A stretch of DNA of 64,000 bases. Source: CAWGLW01 sp963823525. Lineage in GTDB: Bacteria > Pseudomonadota > Gammaproteobacteria > Steroidobacterales > Steroidobacteraceae. Location: positions 620,001-684,000 of the forward strand of contig CAWGLW010000006.1 in assembly GCA_963823525.1 (NCBI GenBank), read 5' to 3'. A model generated the notes under the pieces. The model did no database searches, was not told where the DNA came from, and saw nothing but the letters and a program-made list of their open reading frames with translations. A program made the translations under genes and the position numbers. The first letter of the stretch is position 1; every line of letters starts with the position of its first letter. Below are positions 8,420 to 17,157 of this stretch, piece after piece.

Positions 8420-9763
8420 TTAACGCAACTGCCCGGAACGGCCGTAACCGCGCAAATTGGCTTTCTTCATGAGCCCCTCGTACTGGTGCGACATCAGGTG
8501 CGCCTGCAGCTGGGACATGAAGTCCATGATCACCACCACGATGATCAGGAGTGATGTGCCGCCAAAATAGAACGGCACGCTGAACTGGGAAATCAGGATC
8601 TCGGGCAGCAGACAGACCGTCGCCACGTACAGCGCGCCCCAAACTGTCAGGCGCGTCAGCACCTTGTCGATGTATTCAGAGGTCTGCTGGCCGGGACGAA
8701 TTCCCGGGATAAAGGCGCCCGACTTCTTGAGATTCTCCGCCGTCTCCCGCGAATTGAACACGAGCGCGGTATAGAAGAAACAGAAGAAGATAATCAGCGC
8801 TGCGTAGAGCACCATGTGCACGGGCTGACCCACTCCGAGACTGGCCGCGACCTTCTGCAGCCAGGCAAAATTCTCTGACGTGCCGAACCAGCTCGCGATC
8901 GTGGCCGGGAACAGCAGCAGGCTCGAGGCGAAAATCGGCGGGATCACGCCGGACATGTTCAACTTGAAAGGCAGATGTGTCGCGGTCCCGGCGAACATGC
9001 GACGGCCCTGCTGCCGCTTCGCATAATTGACCGGAATGCGCCTCTGGGCCCGCTCGACAAAGACCACGAAAGCGGTCACGCCAAGCACCATGATCACGAG
9101 GATCAGGGCCAGCGCCGGGTTGATCTCGCCGTTGCGAACCAGTTCCAGCGTGCCGCCAATCGCCGCCGGCAAACCGGCAATGATGCCGGAGAGGATGATC
9201 ATCGAAATGCCGTTGCCAAGGCCGCGCTCGGTAATCTGCTCACCCAGCCACATCAGGAACATCGTGCCGGCCGCGAGCGTCACAGTGGCAATGAATACAA
9301 ATTGCGGGCCCGGGTTGATGACCACGCCCTGGTTCTGAAATGCGATCGCTGCGCCGGCCCCCTGGAAGGCCGCCAGGCCGACCGTACCGTAACGCGTGTA
9401 CTGCGTGAGTTTGCGCCGCCCGGACTCGCCTTCCTTGCGCAGCGCCTGCATCGACGGCACGACGACACCCATCATCTGCACGATGATGGACGCCGAAATA
9501 TAAGGCATCACGCCAAGGGCGAGAATCGACAGACGCTGCAAGGCACCGCCCGAGAACATGTTGAACATGCTCAGGATCGTGCCCTGCTGGTCCTGGAAGA
9601 AGCGCGCGAGCGCCACCGGATCGATGCCCGGTACAGGAATGAACGTACCGATGCGATAGACGATCAGGCTCCCGATGAGGAACAGGAACCGCTTCCTCAG
9701 CTCGGTGAGCCGAGTCACTTCGCCTAAAGCGGCGAGCGGGCCCGATGAGCTTTGATTGGCCAC
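8420..9763 (-). CDS. secY: Preprotein translocase subunit SecY
   Basis: 447 residues; the ten-helix channel of the Sec translocon, partner of SecE (encoded at 35304) and SecG. Typical blocks: FLFLIGSLIVYRIGTFIPVPGID, GGALQRLSILALGVMPYISASI (with plug region before it), RGLGNGISMIIL, and the C-terminal cytoplasmic loop region TSEYIDKVLTRLTVWGALY. Spc operon, 30 bp after rplO. Confidence 0.97.
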   Translation of the reverse strand: MANQSSSGPLAALGEVTRLTELRKRFLFLIGSLIVYRIGTFIPVPGIDPVALARFFQDQQGTILSMFNMFSGGALQRLSILALGVMPYISASIIVQMMGVVVPSMQALRKEGESGRRKLTQYTRYGTVGLAAFQGAGAAIAFQNQGVVINPGPQFVFIATVTLAAGTMFLMWLGEQITERGLGNGISMIILSGIIAGLPAAIGGTLELVRNGEINPALALILVIMVLGVTAFVVFVERAQRRIPVNYAKRQQGRRMFAGTATHLPFKLNMSGVIPPIFASSLLLFPATIASWFGTSENFAWLQKVAASLGVGQPVHMVLYAALIIFFCFFYTALVFNSRETAENLKKSGAFIPGIRPGQQTSEYIDKVLTRLTVWGALYVATVCLLPEILISQFSVPFYFGGTSLLIIVVVIMDFMSQLQAHLMSHQYEGLMKKANLRGYGRSGQLR

Positions 9764-9793
9764 GAGTAATGCTCTCTGGTTACCGGTTCAGGC

Positions 9794-10237
9794 TCAGACG
9801 GTCTCGACCGTGCCGCCGGCTGCCTCGATCGCAGCACGGGCGCCTCTGGTCACGCTCAGCTTTGCACCACGGATCGTCACCGGCTTGCTGATTTCACCGG
9901 AGAGCATGATCTTCGCGCGCAGCGATTGAGCGGCCACGAGCCCTGCCTTCTTCAGCGCGGCAAGATCAATCAACTGATCCTCGACCAGCGCCAGCTCATG
10001 AAGACGGACCTCGGCGACGAACGGCGCAATCCTGGAGCGGAAACCGACCTTCGGGAGGCGACGCTGGATCGGCATCTGGCCGCCTTCGAAGCCCACCTTG
10101 TGGTATCCGCCTTTGCGGGCTCGCTGGCCCTTCACGCCGCGGCCACAGGTCTTGCCCTGGCCGGCCGATGCACCGCGGCCCACGCGCAGGCGTGGCTTCT
10201 TGCTGCCAGGTGCCGGAGAAATGCTGTTGAGCTTCAT
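9794..10237 (-). CDS. rplO: 50S ribosomal protein L15
   Basis: 147 residues from ATG 10237 (MKLNSISPAPGSKKPRLRVGRG). A longer in-frame start would run back into rpmD. Glycine-rich N-terminus (GQGKTCGRGVKGQRARKGG, FEGGQMPIQRRLPKVGF) and C-terminal VTRGARAAIEAAGGTVE are diagnostic. Starts 7 bp after the rpmD stop. Confidence 0.97.
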   Translation of the reverse strand: MKLNSISPAPGSKKPRLRVGRGASAGQGKTCGRGVKGQRARKGGYHKVGFEGGQMPIQRRLPKVGFRSRIAPFVAEVRLHELALVEDQLIDLAALKKAGLVAAQSLRAKIMLSGEISKPVTIRGAKLSVTRGARAAIEAAGGTVETV

Positions 10238-10244
10238 AGTGACC

Positions 10245-10445
10245 TCAGGCTTCTTCCACGCGGAACAGATGCCGCGAGGCATTGATCATGCCGCGGATCT
10301 CAGGGGTATCGGCCAGCAGCACCGTCTGGTGCATGCGGCGCAGACCGAGTCCGCGCGCGGTCGCGCGATGGCGATGAATCTGACCGTTCACGCTCTTTAC
10401 CAGCGTCACCTTGACGGTCTTCTCGGGGCTGCTTTGCTTTTCCAT
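10245..10445 (-). CDS. rpmD: 50S ribosomal protein L30
   Basis: 66 residues (E. coli 59), with a few extra N-terminal residues (MEKQSSPEK). Core: VKVTLVKSVNG, GLGLRRMHQTVLLADTPEIRGMI. Spc operon between rpsE and rplO with 5-7 bp gaps. Confidence 0.95.
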   Translation of the reverse strand: MEKQSSPEKTVKVTLVKSVNGQIHRHRATARGLGLRRMHQTVLLADTPEIRGMINASRHLFRVEEA

Positions 10446-10450
10446 GGCTC

Positions 10451-10957
10451 TTAACCCGTGATTTCAGCGACGGTCTTGCCGCGCTTCGCTGCGATCGTCT
10501 CGGGCGAAGGCATGCCGGAGAGTCCGTTCATCGTGGCTCGCACGACGTTTATAGGGTTGCGCGAGCCGTAACTCTTGGCCAGTACGTTGCGAACCCCGGC
10601 GCACTCAAAAACCGCTCGCATGCTGCCGCCGGCAATCACGCCGGTGCCATCCGCAGCGGGCTGCATGTAGACACGCGAAGTGCCATGTTTGCCGGTGGCC
10701 GCGAAGTTCAGGGTCGATTCGCGAAGATTGACGCGAATCATGTTCTTGCGGGCCTGCTGCATGGCCTTCTGGATCGCCACGGGCACCTCACGTGCCTTGC
10801 CGTAGCCAAAGCCAACCCGGCCGTTGCCGTCACCGACCACGGTCAGCGCCGTAAAACCAAACTGCCGGCCGCCCTTGACGACTTTTGCAACGCGATTGAC
10901 GGTTACGAGCTTCTCGATGAAGTCGTCAGCCGGTGCGGATCTTTCAACTCTCGCCAT
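10451..10957 (-). CDS. rpsE: 30S ribosomal protein S5
   Basis: 168 residues (E. coli 167). N-terminal double-stranded-RNA-like domain (LVTVNRVAKVVKGGRQFGFTAL, GDGNGRVGFGYGKAREVP) and C-terminal domain (PAADGTGVIAGGSMRAVFE, SYGSRNPINVVRAT). Involved in decoding accuracy. Spc operon. Confidence 0.97.
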   Translation of the reverse strand: MARVERSAPADDFIEKLVTVNRVAKVVKGGRQFGFTALTVVGDGNGRVGFGYGKAREVPVAIQKAMQQARKNMIRVNLRESTLNFAATGKHGTSRVYMQPAADGTGVIAGGSMRAVFECAGVRNVLAKSYGSRNPINVVRATMNGLSGMPSPETIAAKRGKTVAEITG

Positions 10958-10989
10958 TGTTATTCCTCAGAAATCGTCCGGGTTCCGGC

Positions 10990-11340
10990 TCAGAACTCGA
11001 GCCCGTTCTCACGTGCGGCGTCCGCGAGTGCCTTCACGCGTCCGTGGTAACGGAAGCCCGAGCGATCGAAGGCCACCTTGCTGATGCCTTTTTCACGCGC
11101 GCGCTCCGCGATGGCCTTGCCGACCGCCTTCGCTGCCTCGACGTTACCGGTGCCCTTGACGCTGCCCGCCAGCTCCTTCTGCACGGTCGAAGCACTGGCC
11201 ACCACGTGCGCCTGCGGGTCGATGACCTGAGCATAGATGTGCCGCGGCGTGCGATGCACGCTCAGGCGCATCACCTTCAGCTCGCTCATCTTGGCGCGAC
11301 CACGGCGGGCCCGCCTCAACCGACTGACATTCTTATCCAT
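10990..11340 (-). CDS. rplR: 50S ribosomal protein L18
   Basis: 116 residues (E. coli 117). 5S rRNA-binding protein; blocks LSVHRTPRHIYAQVIDPQ, AKAVGKAIAERAREKGISKVAFDRSGFRYHGRV-type C-terminus. Nine bases after rplF. Confidence 0.96.
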   Translation of the reverse strand: MDKNVSRLRRARRGRAKMSELKVMRLSVHRTPRHIYAQVIDPQAHVVASASTVQKELAGSVKGTGNVEAAKAVGKAIAERAREKGISKVAFDRSGFRYHGRVKALADAARENGLEF

Positions 11341-11349
11341 GCGACACCT

Positions 11350-11883
11350 TTACTTCTTCTTCGTTTCCTTGAGCTCGATGCGCTCACCGGAATAACGAAC
11401 ACCTTTACCCTTGTACGGCTCCGGCGGACGATAGTGGCGGATCTCCGCCGCTACCTGGCCGACCTGTTGCTTGTCCGTCCCCTTGACGAGGACTTCCGTC
11501 TGCGACGGCGTCTCGATGGTGATCCCTTCGGGCACCACGTAGACAACGGGATGCGAGAAGCCAAGCGTGAGGTTGAGATTGCGGCCCTGCGCCTGCGCGC
11601 GATAGCCGACGCCCACCAGCTCGAGCTTGCGCTCGTATCCCTCTGAGACACCGGTAACGAGATTCGCGAGGTTCGAGCGCAGTGTCCCTGCATGCATCAT
11701 CGACTCGCGATCGCGCACCGCAGGTTCCACCCGCAGGCTCTGCTCTTCCTCGACGACCTTCAGGCCGGGGCGCACGGCCAGGCTGAGCGTGCCCTTGGCG
11801 CCCTTTACGGTCACCGCGTCGGCGGCGATGGTGGTGGTCACGCCCTTGGGCAGGGCCACCGGATTCTTTGCAACTCGTGACAT
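11350..11883 (-). CDS. rplF: 50S ribosomal protein L6
   Basis: 177 residues, same length as E. coli L6. Two repeated alpha/beta folds; MSRVAKNPVALPKGV at the start and the signature PEPYKGKGVRYSGERI near the C-terminus. Lies beside the sarcin-ricin loop where EF-Tu and EF-G bind. Spc operon. Confidence 0.97.
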   Translation of the reverse strand: MSRVAKNPVALPKGVTTTIAADAVTVKGAKGTLSLAVRPGLKVVEEEQSLRVEPAVRDRESMMHAGTLRSNLANLVTGVSEGYERKLELVGVGYRAQAQGRNLNLTLGFSHPVVYVVPEGITIETPSQTEVLVKGTDKQQVGQVAAEIRHYRPPEPYKGKGVRYSGERIELKETKKK

Positions 11884-11911
11884 TGCGATATTCCTGGTTT
11901 GCTACGCGTCC

Positions 11912-12307
11912 TCAGGACACGACGCAAAGCACCTCGCCGCCATGGCCGGCCGCACGCGCTTCGCGATCCGTCATCAACCCCTTCGACGTGGAGACAATCG
12001 CGACGCCCATGCCACCGAGAATTCGCGGCAGGTCATCCTTGCCCTTGTAGATCCGCAGGCCCGGACGGCTGACGCGCTCCAGGCGGTCAATCACCGGGCG
12101 GCCCTCGTAGTACTTGAGCTTCACCGTGACAGTCGCCTTGGCGCCGTCTTCCGTTACGGTGAAGTCGTCGATGTAACCCTCTTCTTTCAGCACCTTTGCC
12201 AGCGCCAGTTTGACGCGCGAAGACGGCGAGGTAACCTCGGTCTTGCCGGAAAGCTGGCCGTTGCGAATGCGGGTGAGAAAGTCCGCGATGGGATCCGTCA
12301 TGCTCAT
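11912..12307 (-). CDS. rpsH: 30S ribosomal protein S8
   Basis: 131 residues (E. coli 130). MSMTDPIADFLTRIRNGQ, LKEEGYIDDF, RVSRPGLRIYK and C-terminal GVAIVSTSKGLMTDREAR. 16S rRNA central-domain binder; in E. coli the autogenous repressor of the spc operon at rplE. Two in-frame ATGs at the start (residues 1 and 3); the first matches the E. coli N-terminus. Confidence 0.97.
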   Translation of the reverse strand: MSMTDPIADFLTRIRNGQLSGKTEVTSPSSRVKLALAKVLKEEGYIDDFTVTEDGAKATVTVKLKYYEGRPVIDRLERVSRPGLRIYKGKDDLPRILGGMGVAIVSTSKGLMTDREARAAGHGGEVLCVVS

Positions 12308-12331
12308 GTATTGCTCCAGTACGCCGCGCGA

Positions 12332-12637
12332 CTACCAGCTCGCCTTGCTGAGCCCAGGCAGGTCGCCGCGCATCATCGCTTCACGCAACTTCGTGCGGCC
12401 CAATCCGAACTTGCGGTAATACCCGCGCGAACGGCCCGTGATACCGCAGCGGTTACGCAGACGGGACGGTGACGCATCCCGAGGCAACTGCTGGAACTTG
12501 CGCATCGCCGCATCCCGCTCCTCGTCCGTGGACCCCGGACTGCGGATGGTCTCCTTGAGCGCCGCACGCCTGGCGGCGTAACGCTGAACGGTCTTTTCAC
12601 GGCGCTTCTCGCGCTGGATCATGCTGGTCTTCGCCAT
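12332..12637 (-). CDS. rpsN: 30S ribosomal protein S14 (zinc-free long form)
   Basis: 101 residues, same as E. coli S14. MAKTSMIQREKRREKTVQRY at the start; C-terminal RNRCGITGRSRGYYRKFGLGR has only a single Cys, so it lacks the CxxC pairs of the zinc-binding short form. Spc operon. Confidence 0.97.
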   Translation of the reverse strand: MAKTSMIQREKRREKTVQRYAARRAALKETIRSPGSTDEERDAAMRKFQQLPRDASPSRLRNRCGITGRSRGYYRKFGLGRTKLREAMMRGDLPGLSKASW

Positions 12638-12649
12638 TTGCCGGCCCTG

Positions 12650-13189
12650 CTACTTGCGGAACGGGAAACTGAAAGACTCGAGCAACGCCCGTCCTTCCTT
12701 GTCATCCCGTGCCGTCGTGGTGATTGTGATATCCATTCCCCGAATCGCGTCGATCTTGTCGTACTCGATTTCCGGGAAAATGATCTGTTCCTTCACGCCA
12801 AAGGTGTAATTTCCGCGACCGTCGAAGGCCTTTGCGGAGACTCCGCGGAAGTCGCGAATACGCGGCATTGCAACGCTGACCAGCCGGTCGAGGAACTCGT
12901 ACATGCGCACGCCGCGCAGCGTGACCTTGCAGCCCACCGCCATGCCTTCGCGGAGCTTGAAAGACGCGATCGACTTGCGTGAATGCGTAATGCGTGGCTT
13001 CTGGCCGGTCAGGGCCGTCAGGTCGCGCACCGCGCCCTCCATGGCCTTCTTGTCTGCGACCGCCTCACCCACGCCCATGTTGACCGTGATCTTGGTGATC
13101 TTCGGCACCTGCATGACGTTGGCAAGTCCGAGGCTCTGCTTGAGCTCGGGCACCACCGTTTCATTGTAGAACTGCTGCAATCTGGCCAT
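12650..13189 (-). CDS. rplE: 50S ribosomal protein L5
   Basis: 179 residues, same as E. coli. Blocks: QVPKITKITVNMGVGEA, RKSIASFKLREGMAVGCKVTLRG, GRGNYTFGVKEQIIFPEI, GMDITITTTARDDKEGRALL. Holds 5S rRNA and contacts the P-site tRNA. Spc operon after rplX. Confidence 0.97.
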   Translation of the reverse strand: MARLQQFYNETVVPELKQSLGLANVMQVPKITKITVNMGVGEAVADKKAMEGAVRDLTALTGQKPRITHSRKSIASFKLREGMAVGCKVTLRGVRMYEFLDRLVSVAMPRIRDFRGVSAKAFDGRGNYTFGVKEQIIFPEIEYDKIDAIRGMDITITTTARDDKEGRALLESFSFPFRK

Positions 13190-13217
13190 CTCAGCCGACC
13201 TCTTTCAATGGGCCCGG

Positions 13218-13535
13218 TCAGGCGTCCACGACTTCGTCGTTGGACTTGAAAAAACGAACACGACGGCCATCGGCCAACGCACGGATACCAACACGATCAC
13301 CTTTCTTTGCGACCGGGTTCCAGAGCAGCACGTTCGAGAGATGCAAGGCTGCCTCCCTCTCGATGATGCCGCCCTGAATGCCCGCCTGCGGGTTCGGGCG
13401 TGTGTGGCGCTTGACCATGTTCACGTTCTCCACGAGCACACGATCACCGTCCAGCACCCGGATGACGGTGCCGCGCCGGCCCTTTTCACGACCGGTGATG
13501 ACGACCACTTCGTCACCTTTGCGGATTTTCTTCAT
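13218..13535 (-). CDS. rplX: 50S ribosomal protein L24
   Basis: 105 residues (E. coli 104). KOW-type N-terminus MKKIRKGDEVVVITGREKG, followed by VLVENVNMVKRHTRPNPQ and GIIEREAALHLSNVLL. Assembly initiator of the 50S subunit. Spc operon, 31 bp after rplN. Confidence 0.97.
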   Translation of the reverse strand: MKKIRKGDEVVVITGREKGRRGTVIRVLDGDRVLVENVNMVKRHTRPNPQAGIQGGIIEREAALHLSNVLLWNPVAKKGDRVGIRALADGRRVRFFKSNDEVVDA

Positions 13536-13566
13536 TGCGTATTCCTCGACCGTCGCCGAACCAGCT

Positions 13567-13935
13567 TCAGAGCACTTCCGGAGCCAGCGAAATAATCTTC
13601 ATGAACCGCGCGGTTCGCAGCTCTCGCGTCACGGGCCCGAAGATTCGGGTACCGATGGGCTCGAGCTTGCTCGTGAGCAGAACCGCGGCGTTGCCATCAA
13701 AGCGGATCAACGACCCGTCAGGACGACGCACACCCTGCGCAGTGCGCACGACCACGGCGTCGTAAACCTCACCCTTCTTCACCTTACCGCGCGGAATCGC
13801 GTCCTTGACACTGACCTTGATGACGTCGCCAACGCGTGCGTAGCGACGCTTCGACCCGCCGAGCACCTTGATGCACATCAGGTTGCGGGCGCCACTGTTG
13901 TCGGCGGCCCTGAGAACTGTCTGCATCTGGATCAT
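13567..13935 (-). CDS. rplN: 50S ribosomal protein L14
   Basis: 122 residues from ATG 13935 (MIQMQTVLRAADNSGARN), the canonical L14 N-terminus; the frame is open further back into rpsQ but that is not used. Contains CIKVLGGSKRRYARVGDVI and the C-terminal FGPVTRELR. First gene of the spc operon, 19 bp after rpsQ. Confidence 0.97.
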   Translation of the reverse strand: MIQMQTVLRAADNSGARNLMCIKVLGGSKRRYARVGDVIKVSVKDAIPRGKVKKGEVYDAVVVRTAQGVRRPDGSLIRFDGNAAVLLTSKLEPIGTRIFGPVTRELRTARFMKIISLAPEVL

Positions 13936-13954
13936 GGGTTTACTCCTTGCGCAA

Positions 13955-14245
13955 TCAGGCTTCAGAAGCCCGACTGACGACGCGCAGCACGCGCCAGGCC
14001 TTGTTGCCGGAAATCGGCCGTGACTCGACGATCTCGACGACGTCGCCTTCGTGGCATTCATTGCTTTCGTCGTGAGCAAGGAAACGGGTCGTTCGGCGGA
14101 TGAACTTGCCGTAGGCGCGATGCCGCACCAGGCGCTCGACCGATACCGAGACCGTCTTCTGCATCTTGTCGCTCACGACGCGGCCGGTGGCGGTGCGCAC
14201 TACGCTACCGTCTTCAGTCGTTCCAGAGACAGCTTGATCGCTCAT
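13955..14245 (-). CDS. rpsQ: 30S ribosomal protein S17
   Basis: 96 residues, about a dozen more than E. coli S17 at the N-terminus (SDQAVSGTTEDGSVV) before the normal TGRVVSDKMQKTVSVSVERLV core. Start placed at ATG 14245; a GTG directly before it (14248) could also serve. rpmC ends right before it and its GGGGTAAGTG supplies the ribosome-binding site. Last gene of the S10 operon. Confidence 0.95.
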   Translation of the reverse strand: MSDQAVSGTTEDGSVVRTATGRVVSDKMQKTVSVSVERLVRHRAYGKFIRRTTRFLAHDESNECHEGDVVEIVESRPISGNKAWRVLRVVSRASEA

Positions 14246-14248
14246 CAC

Positions 14249-14455
14249 TTACCCCTTACCAACGGTCGCGCGAGCCTGCTCGCCAAGTACCGTCTTTACG
14301 CGCGCGATATTGCGCCGCACTTTGCCAAACTGGTCCGGCCTGGCGGCCTGGCCCGACGCCTGCGCCATACGCAGATTGAACTGTTCGCGACGCAGCTTGA
14401 GGAGTTCCTCGCGCAATTCGGCCGCGTCTTTCTGCCTGAGCTCTTTTGCCTTCAT
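14249..14455 (-). CDS. rpmC: 50S ribosomal protein L29
   Basis: 68 residues. MKAKELRQKDAAELREELLK, then LRREQFNLRMAQASGQ and VRRNIARVKTVLGEQ. Small helical protein near the exit tunnel. Its ATG overlaps the rplP stop codon by one base (TGATG), indicating translational coupling. Confidence 0.96.
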   Translation of the reverse strand: MKAKELRQKDAAELREELLKLRREQFNLRMAQASGQAARPDQFGKVRRNIARVKTVLGEQARATVGKG

Positions 14456-14868
14456 CAGCGGATCTGCCGTTTTACGAACGTTGTTTCCACCGAGAGCTTG
14501 GACGCCGCGAGACGGAACGCCTCACGGGCGATGTCCTCGGCGACACCTTCCATCTCGAAGAGCACTTTGCCGGGCTGCACGCGCGCGACGTAGTACTCCA
14601 CGTTACCCTTGCCCTTGCCCTGCCGGACTTCAAGCGGCTTGCTGGTGATCGGCACGTCCGGGAATACCCGGATCCAGATCTGACCACCGCGCTTCACGTA
14701 GCGGGTCATGGCCCGCCGGGCCGCCTCGATTTCCCGTGCCGTCATGCGCGAACGGCCGGTTGCCTTCAACCCGAAATCACCGAAGGCGACCGCGTTGCCA
14801 CGCTGGGCAAGACCACGGTTCCTGCCTTTGTGCTGCTTGCGATACTTGGTTCGCTTTGGTTGCATCAT
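14455..14868 (-). CDS. rplP: 50S ribosomal protein L16
   Basis: 137 residues (E. coli 136). MMQPKRTKYRKQHKGRN, the VAFGDFGLKAT block, ARRAMTRYVKRGGQIWIRVFPD and KGKGNVEYYVARVQPGKVLFE. Needed for A-site architecture. S10 operon between rpsC and rpmC. Confidence 0.97.
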   Translation of the reverse strand: MMQPKRTKYRKQHKGRNRGLAQRGNAVAFGDFGLKATGRSRMTAREIEAARRAMTRYVKRGGQIWIRVFPDVPITSKPLEVRQGKGKGNVEYYVARVQPGKVLFEMEGVAEDIAREAFRLAASKLSVETTFVKRQIR

Positions 14869-14903
14869 GGCGCTATCTCCAACTACCTATCGGCCGCAGG
14901 GCC

Positions 14904-15647
14904 TCAGGCCGGTTGCTCCGGCGTGGTCGGTGCAGCGGCGGCCGGGGCGGCCGGCGCTGCTTCAACGACGGGCGTCGCCTCAACGGACTCGGTCACGACA
15001 ACCTCTGGCTCGTTGAAAACCTCACCCTTGAAGATCCAGACCTTCACGCCGATGATGCCGTAGGTGGTCTTGGCCTCAGCGAGCCCGTAGTCAATGTCCG
15101 CACGGAAGGTGTGCAGCGGCACACGGCCTTCACGGTATTGCTCGGTTCGTGCAATTTCGGCGCCGTTCAAGCGACCTGAAACGCGGACCTTCACCCCCAG
15201 GGCGCCACTGCGCATCGTGTTCATGACCGCGCGCTTCATTGCGCGGCGAAACATCACGCGACGCTCAATCTGCTGCGCAATCCCTTCGGCAACCAGCTGC
15301 GCATCGACCTCGGGCTTGCGGATTTCCGCAATGTTCAGGCGCACGTCGCCGATCGGCATGTCGATCAACCGGGCCACTTCGTGGCGCAGGCGCTCGATGT
15401 CCTCGCCTTTCTTGCCGATCACGACACCGGGCCGGGCCGTGTGGATCGTGATGTTCGCCTTGCGCGCGGCCCGCTCAATGCTGATCTGGCTCACCGAGGC
15501 CTCGGAGAGCTTGCGCTTCAGGAACTCGCGAACCTCCCAGTCCTGGTGAACATAGGCGGCGTAGTTTCGCGTGTTCGCGAACCATTTCGACGTCCAGTCG
15601 CGGGTGATGCCGAGACGGATGCCAACGGGATTGACCTTTTGACCCAT
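14904..15647 (-). CDS. rpsC: 30S ribosomal protein S3 with Ala/Pro-rich tail
   Basis: 247 residues against 233 in E. coli. KH-domain core GVVIGKKGEDIERLRHEVA and C-terminal domain NTMRSGALGVKVRVSGRLNGAEIAR are normal. The last 30 or so residues are Glu/Val then Ala/Pro-rich (EAAPAAPAAAAPTTPEQPA), an extra flexible tail. Part of the mRNA entry channel. S10 operon after rplV. Confidence 0.97.
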   Translation of the reverse strand: MGQKVNPVGIRLGITRDWTSKWFANTRNYAAYVHQDWEVREFLKRKLSEASVSQISIERAARKANITIHTARPGVVIGKKGEDIERLRHEVARLIDMPIGDVRLNIAEIRKPEVDAQLVAEGIAQQIERRVMFRRAMKRAVMNTMRSGALGVKVRVSGRLNGAEIARTEQYREGRVPLHTFRADIDYGLAEAKTTYGIIGVKVWIFKGEVFNEPEVVVTESVEATPVVEAAPAAPAAAAPTTPEQPA

Positions 15648-15661
15648 GTGTCCTGCTCTCC

Positions 15662-16003
15662 TCAGTCCTGGCGGCCGTCGCCGACGAGGATGGTTATGTG
15701 GCTGTTGCGCTTTACGATCCGGTTGCCTCGGCCCTTTGCCCGGGCATGGAATCGCTTGAACATCGGCGCCGCATCCACTTCGATGCGATCAACCCGCAGC
15801 AGATCGATATCTGCGTTGTGATTGTTCTCGGCGTTCGCGATCGCTGACTCGAGCACTTTACGAACGATGTGCGCACCCTTCTTGGGGGTGAAGCGCAAGG
15901 CGGACAGCGCGTTGCCCACCGGCTGCCCACGGACCATGTCCGCGACCAGGCGGCACTTCTGTGGCGAGATGCGCGCGTATTTCAGTTTGGCTGCGACCTG
16001 CAT
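15662..16003 (-). CDS. rplV: 50S ribosomal protein L22
   Basis: 113 residues (E. coli 110). KYARISPQKCRLVADMVRG, KKGAHIVRKVLESAIANAENNH and the C-terminal KGRGNRIVKRNSHITILVGD. The beta-hairpin loop lining the exit tunnel, where macrolide resistance changes arise elsewhere, shows no obvious insertion or deletion. Confidence 0.97.
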   Translation of the reverse strand: MQVAAKLKYARISPQKCRLVADMVRGQPVGNALSALRFTPKKGAHIVRKVLESAIANAENNHNADIDLLRVDRIEVDAAPMFKRFHARAKGRGNRIVKRNSHITILVGDGRQD

Positions 16004-16012
16004 GACTTACCC

Positions 16013-16282
16013 TTAGCTCCTCTTGTCGCCCGCGTGCCCTTTGAAGGTGCGCGTGGGTACAAACTCGCCGAGCTTGTGACCAACCATGTTCTCCGAGATC
16101 AGCACCGGAACGTGCTGCCTGCCGTTGTGCACGGCGATGGTCAATCCGACCATGTCGGGCAGGACCATCGATCGCCGCGACCACGTCTTGATCGGACGTC
16201 GGTCGTTCTTCTCCGAGGCAATCTGCACCTTCTTGGCAAGGTGAAGATCGACGAACGGGCCTTTCTTTACTGAACGGGGCAC
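16013..16282 (-). CDS. rpsS: 30S ribosomal protein S19
   Basis: 89 residues (E. coli 92). MPRSVKKGPFVDLHL, KTWSRRSMVLPDMVGLTIAVHNG and C-terminal MVGHKLGEFVPTRTFKGH. 30S head protein bridging to S13. S10 operon between rplB and rplV. Confidence 0.97.
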   Translation of the reverse strand: MPRSVKKGPFVDLHLAKKVQIASEKNDRRPIKTWSRRSMVLPDMVGLTIAVHNGRQHVPVLISENMVGHKLGEFVPTRTFKGHAGDKRS

Positions 16283-16301
16283 TGCGCGCTCCTCTGCCGA
16301 A

Positions 16302-17126
16302 TCAGTTGCGCGCCCGGACGATCAGCCGGCCGGTACGCTTGTTCTTGCGGGTTTTCTTGCCCTTGGTCTTCCAACCCCAGGGCGAAACCGGATGCGGATT
16401 ACCCTGACCGGCACGACCTTCGCCGCCGCCGTGCGGATGATCCACAGGATTCATCACGACGCCGCGCACGGTCGGGCGAATGCCCCGCCAGCGCTTGGCG
16501 CCCGCCTTGCCATAAACAATCAGGTTGTTCTCGTCGTTGCCGACCTGCCCCACCGTGGCGCGGCACTCCGAAGGCACCTTGCGCATTTCCGATGACCGCA
16601 GGCGCACCGTCACATAGAGGCCCTCGCGTGCAACGATCTGCGCTGAGTTGCCCGCACTGCGCGCCACCTGGCCACCGCGGCCAGGCTTAAGTTCAATGTT
16701 GTGTACCAGGGTGCCAACCGGGATGTTCCGCAAAGGCAGTGCGTTGCCGGGCTTGATGGCGGCTTCCGGACCGGACATCACCGGATCGCCGGCCGCCGCA
16801 CCCTTCGGCGCCAGGATGTAGCGCCGCTCGCCATCGGCATACAGCACGAGGGCCAGGTGAGCACTGCGGTTCGGATCGTACTCGAGGCGCTCTATCTTGC
16901 CGGGGACACCGTCCTTGTTACGCAGGAAGTCGACCAGCCGGTAGCGGCGCTTGTGGGCGCCACCACGATGCCGGGTCGTGATCCGGCCCTGGTTATTGCG
17001 CGAACTGCTGCGCTTCTTGCTGACCGTCAGCGCGGCGATCGGCTCGCCCTTGTGAAGCTGTGAGCGATCGGCCTTGACGACGAAGCGCCGGCCAGGTGAC
17101 GTTGGTTTGGTCTTGATGAGAGCCAT
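16302..17126 (-). CDS. rplB: 50S ribosomal protein L2
   Basis: 274 residues from ATG 17126 (MALIKTKPTSPGRRFVVK). The upstream in-frame extension overlaps rplW and is rejected. Blocks: NNQGRITTRHRGGAHKRRYR, IEYDPNRSA-like LEYDPNRSAHLALV, and the C-terminal GVVMNPVDHPHGGGEGR with the catalytic-centre His region. Core of the peptidyl transferase region. S10 operon. Confidence 0.97.
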   Translation of the reverse strand: MALIKTKPTSPGRRFVVKADRSQLHKGEPIAALTVSKKRSSSRNNQGRITTRHRGGAHKRRYRLVDFLRNKDGVPGKIERLEYDPNRSAHLALVLYADGERRYILAPKGAAAGDPVMSGPEAAIKPGNALPLRNIPVGTLVHNIELKPGRGGQVARSAGNSAQIVAREGLYVTVRLRSSEMRKVPSECRATVGQVGNDENNLIVYGKAGAKRWRGIRPTVRGVVMNPVDHPHGGGEGRAGQGNPHPVSPWGWKTKGKKTRKNKRTGRLIVRARN

Positions 17127-17157
17127 GATTTCGTCTTCCGTCAGGTTGCGCGGGCAA

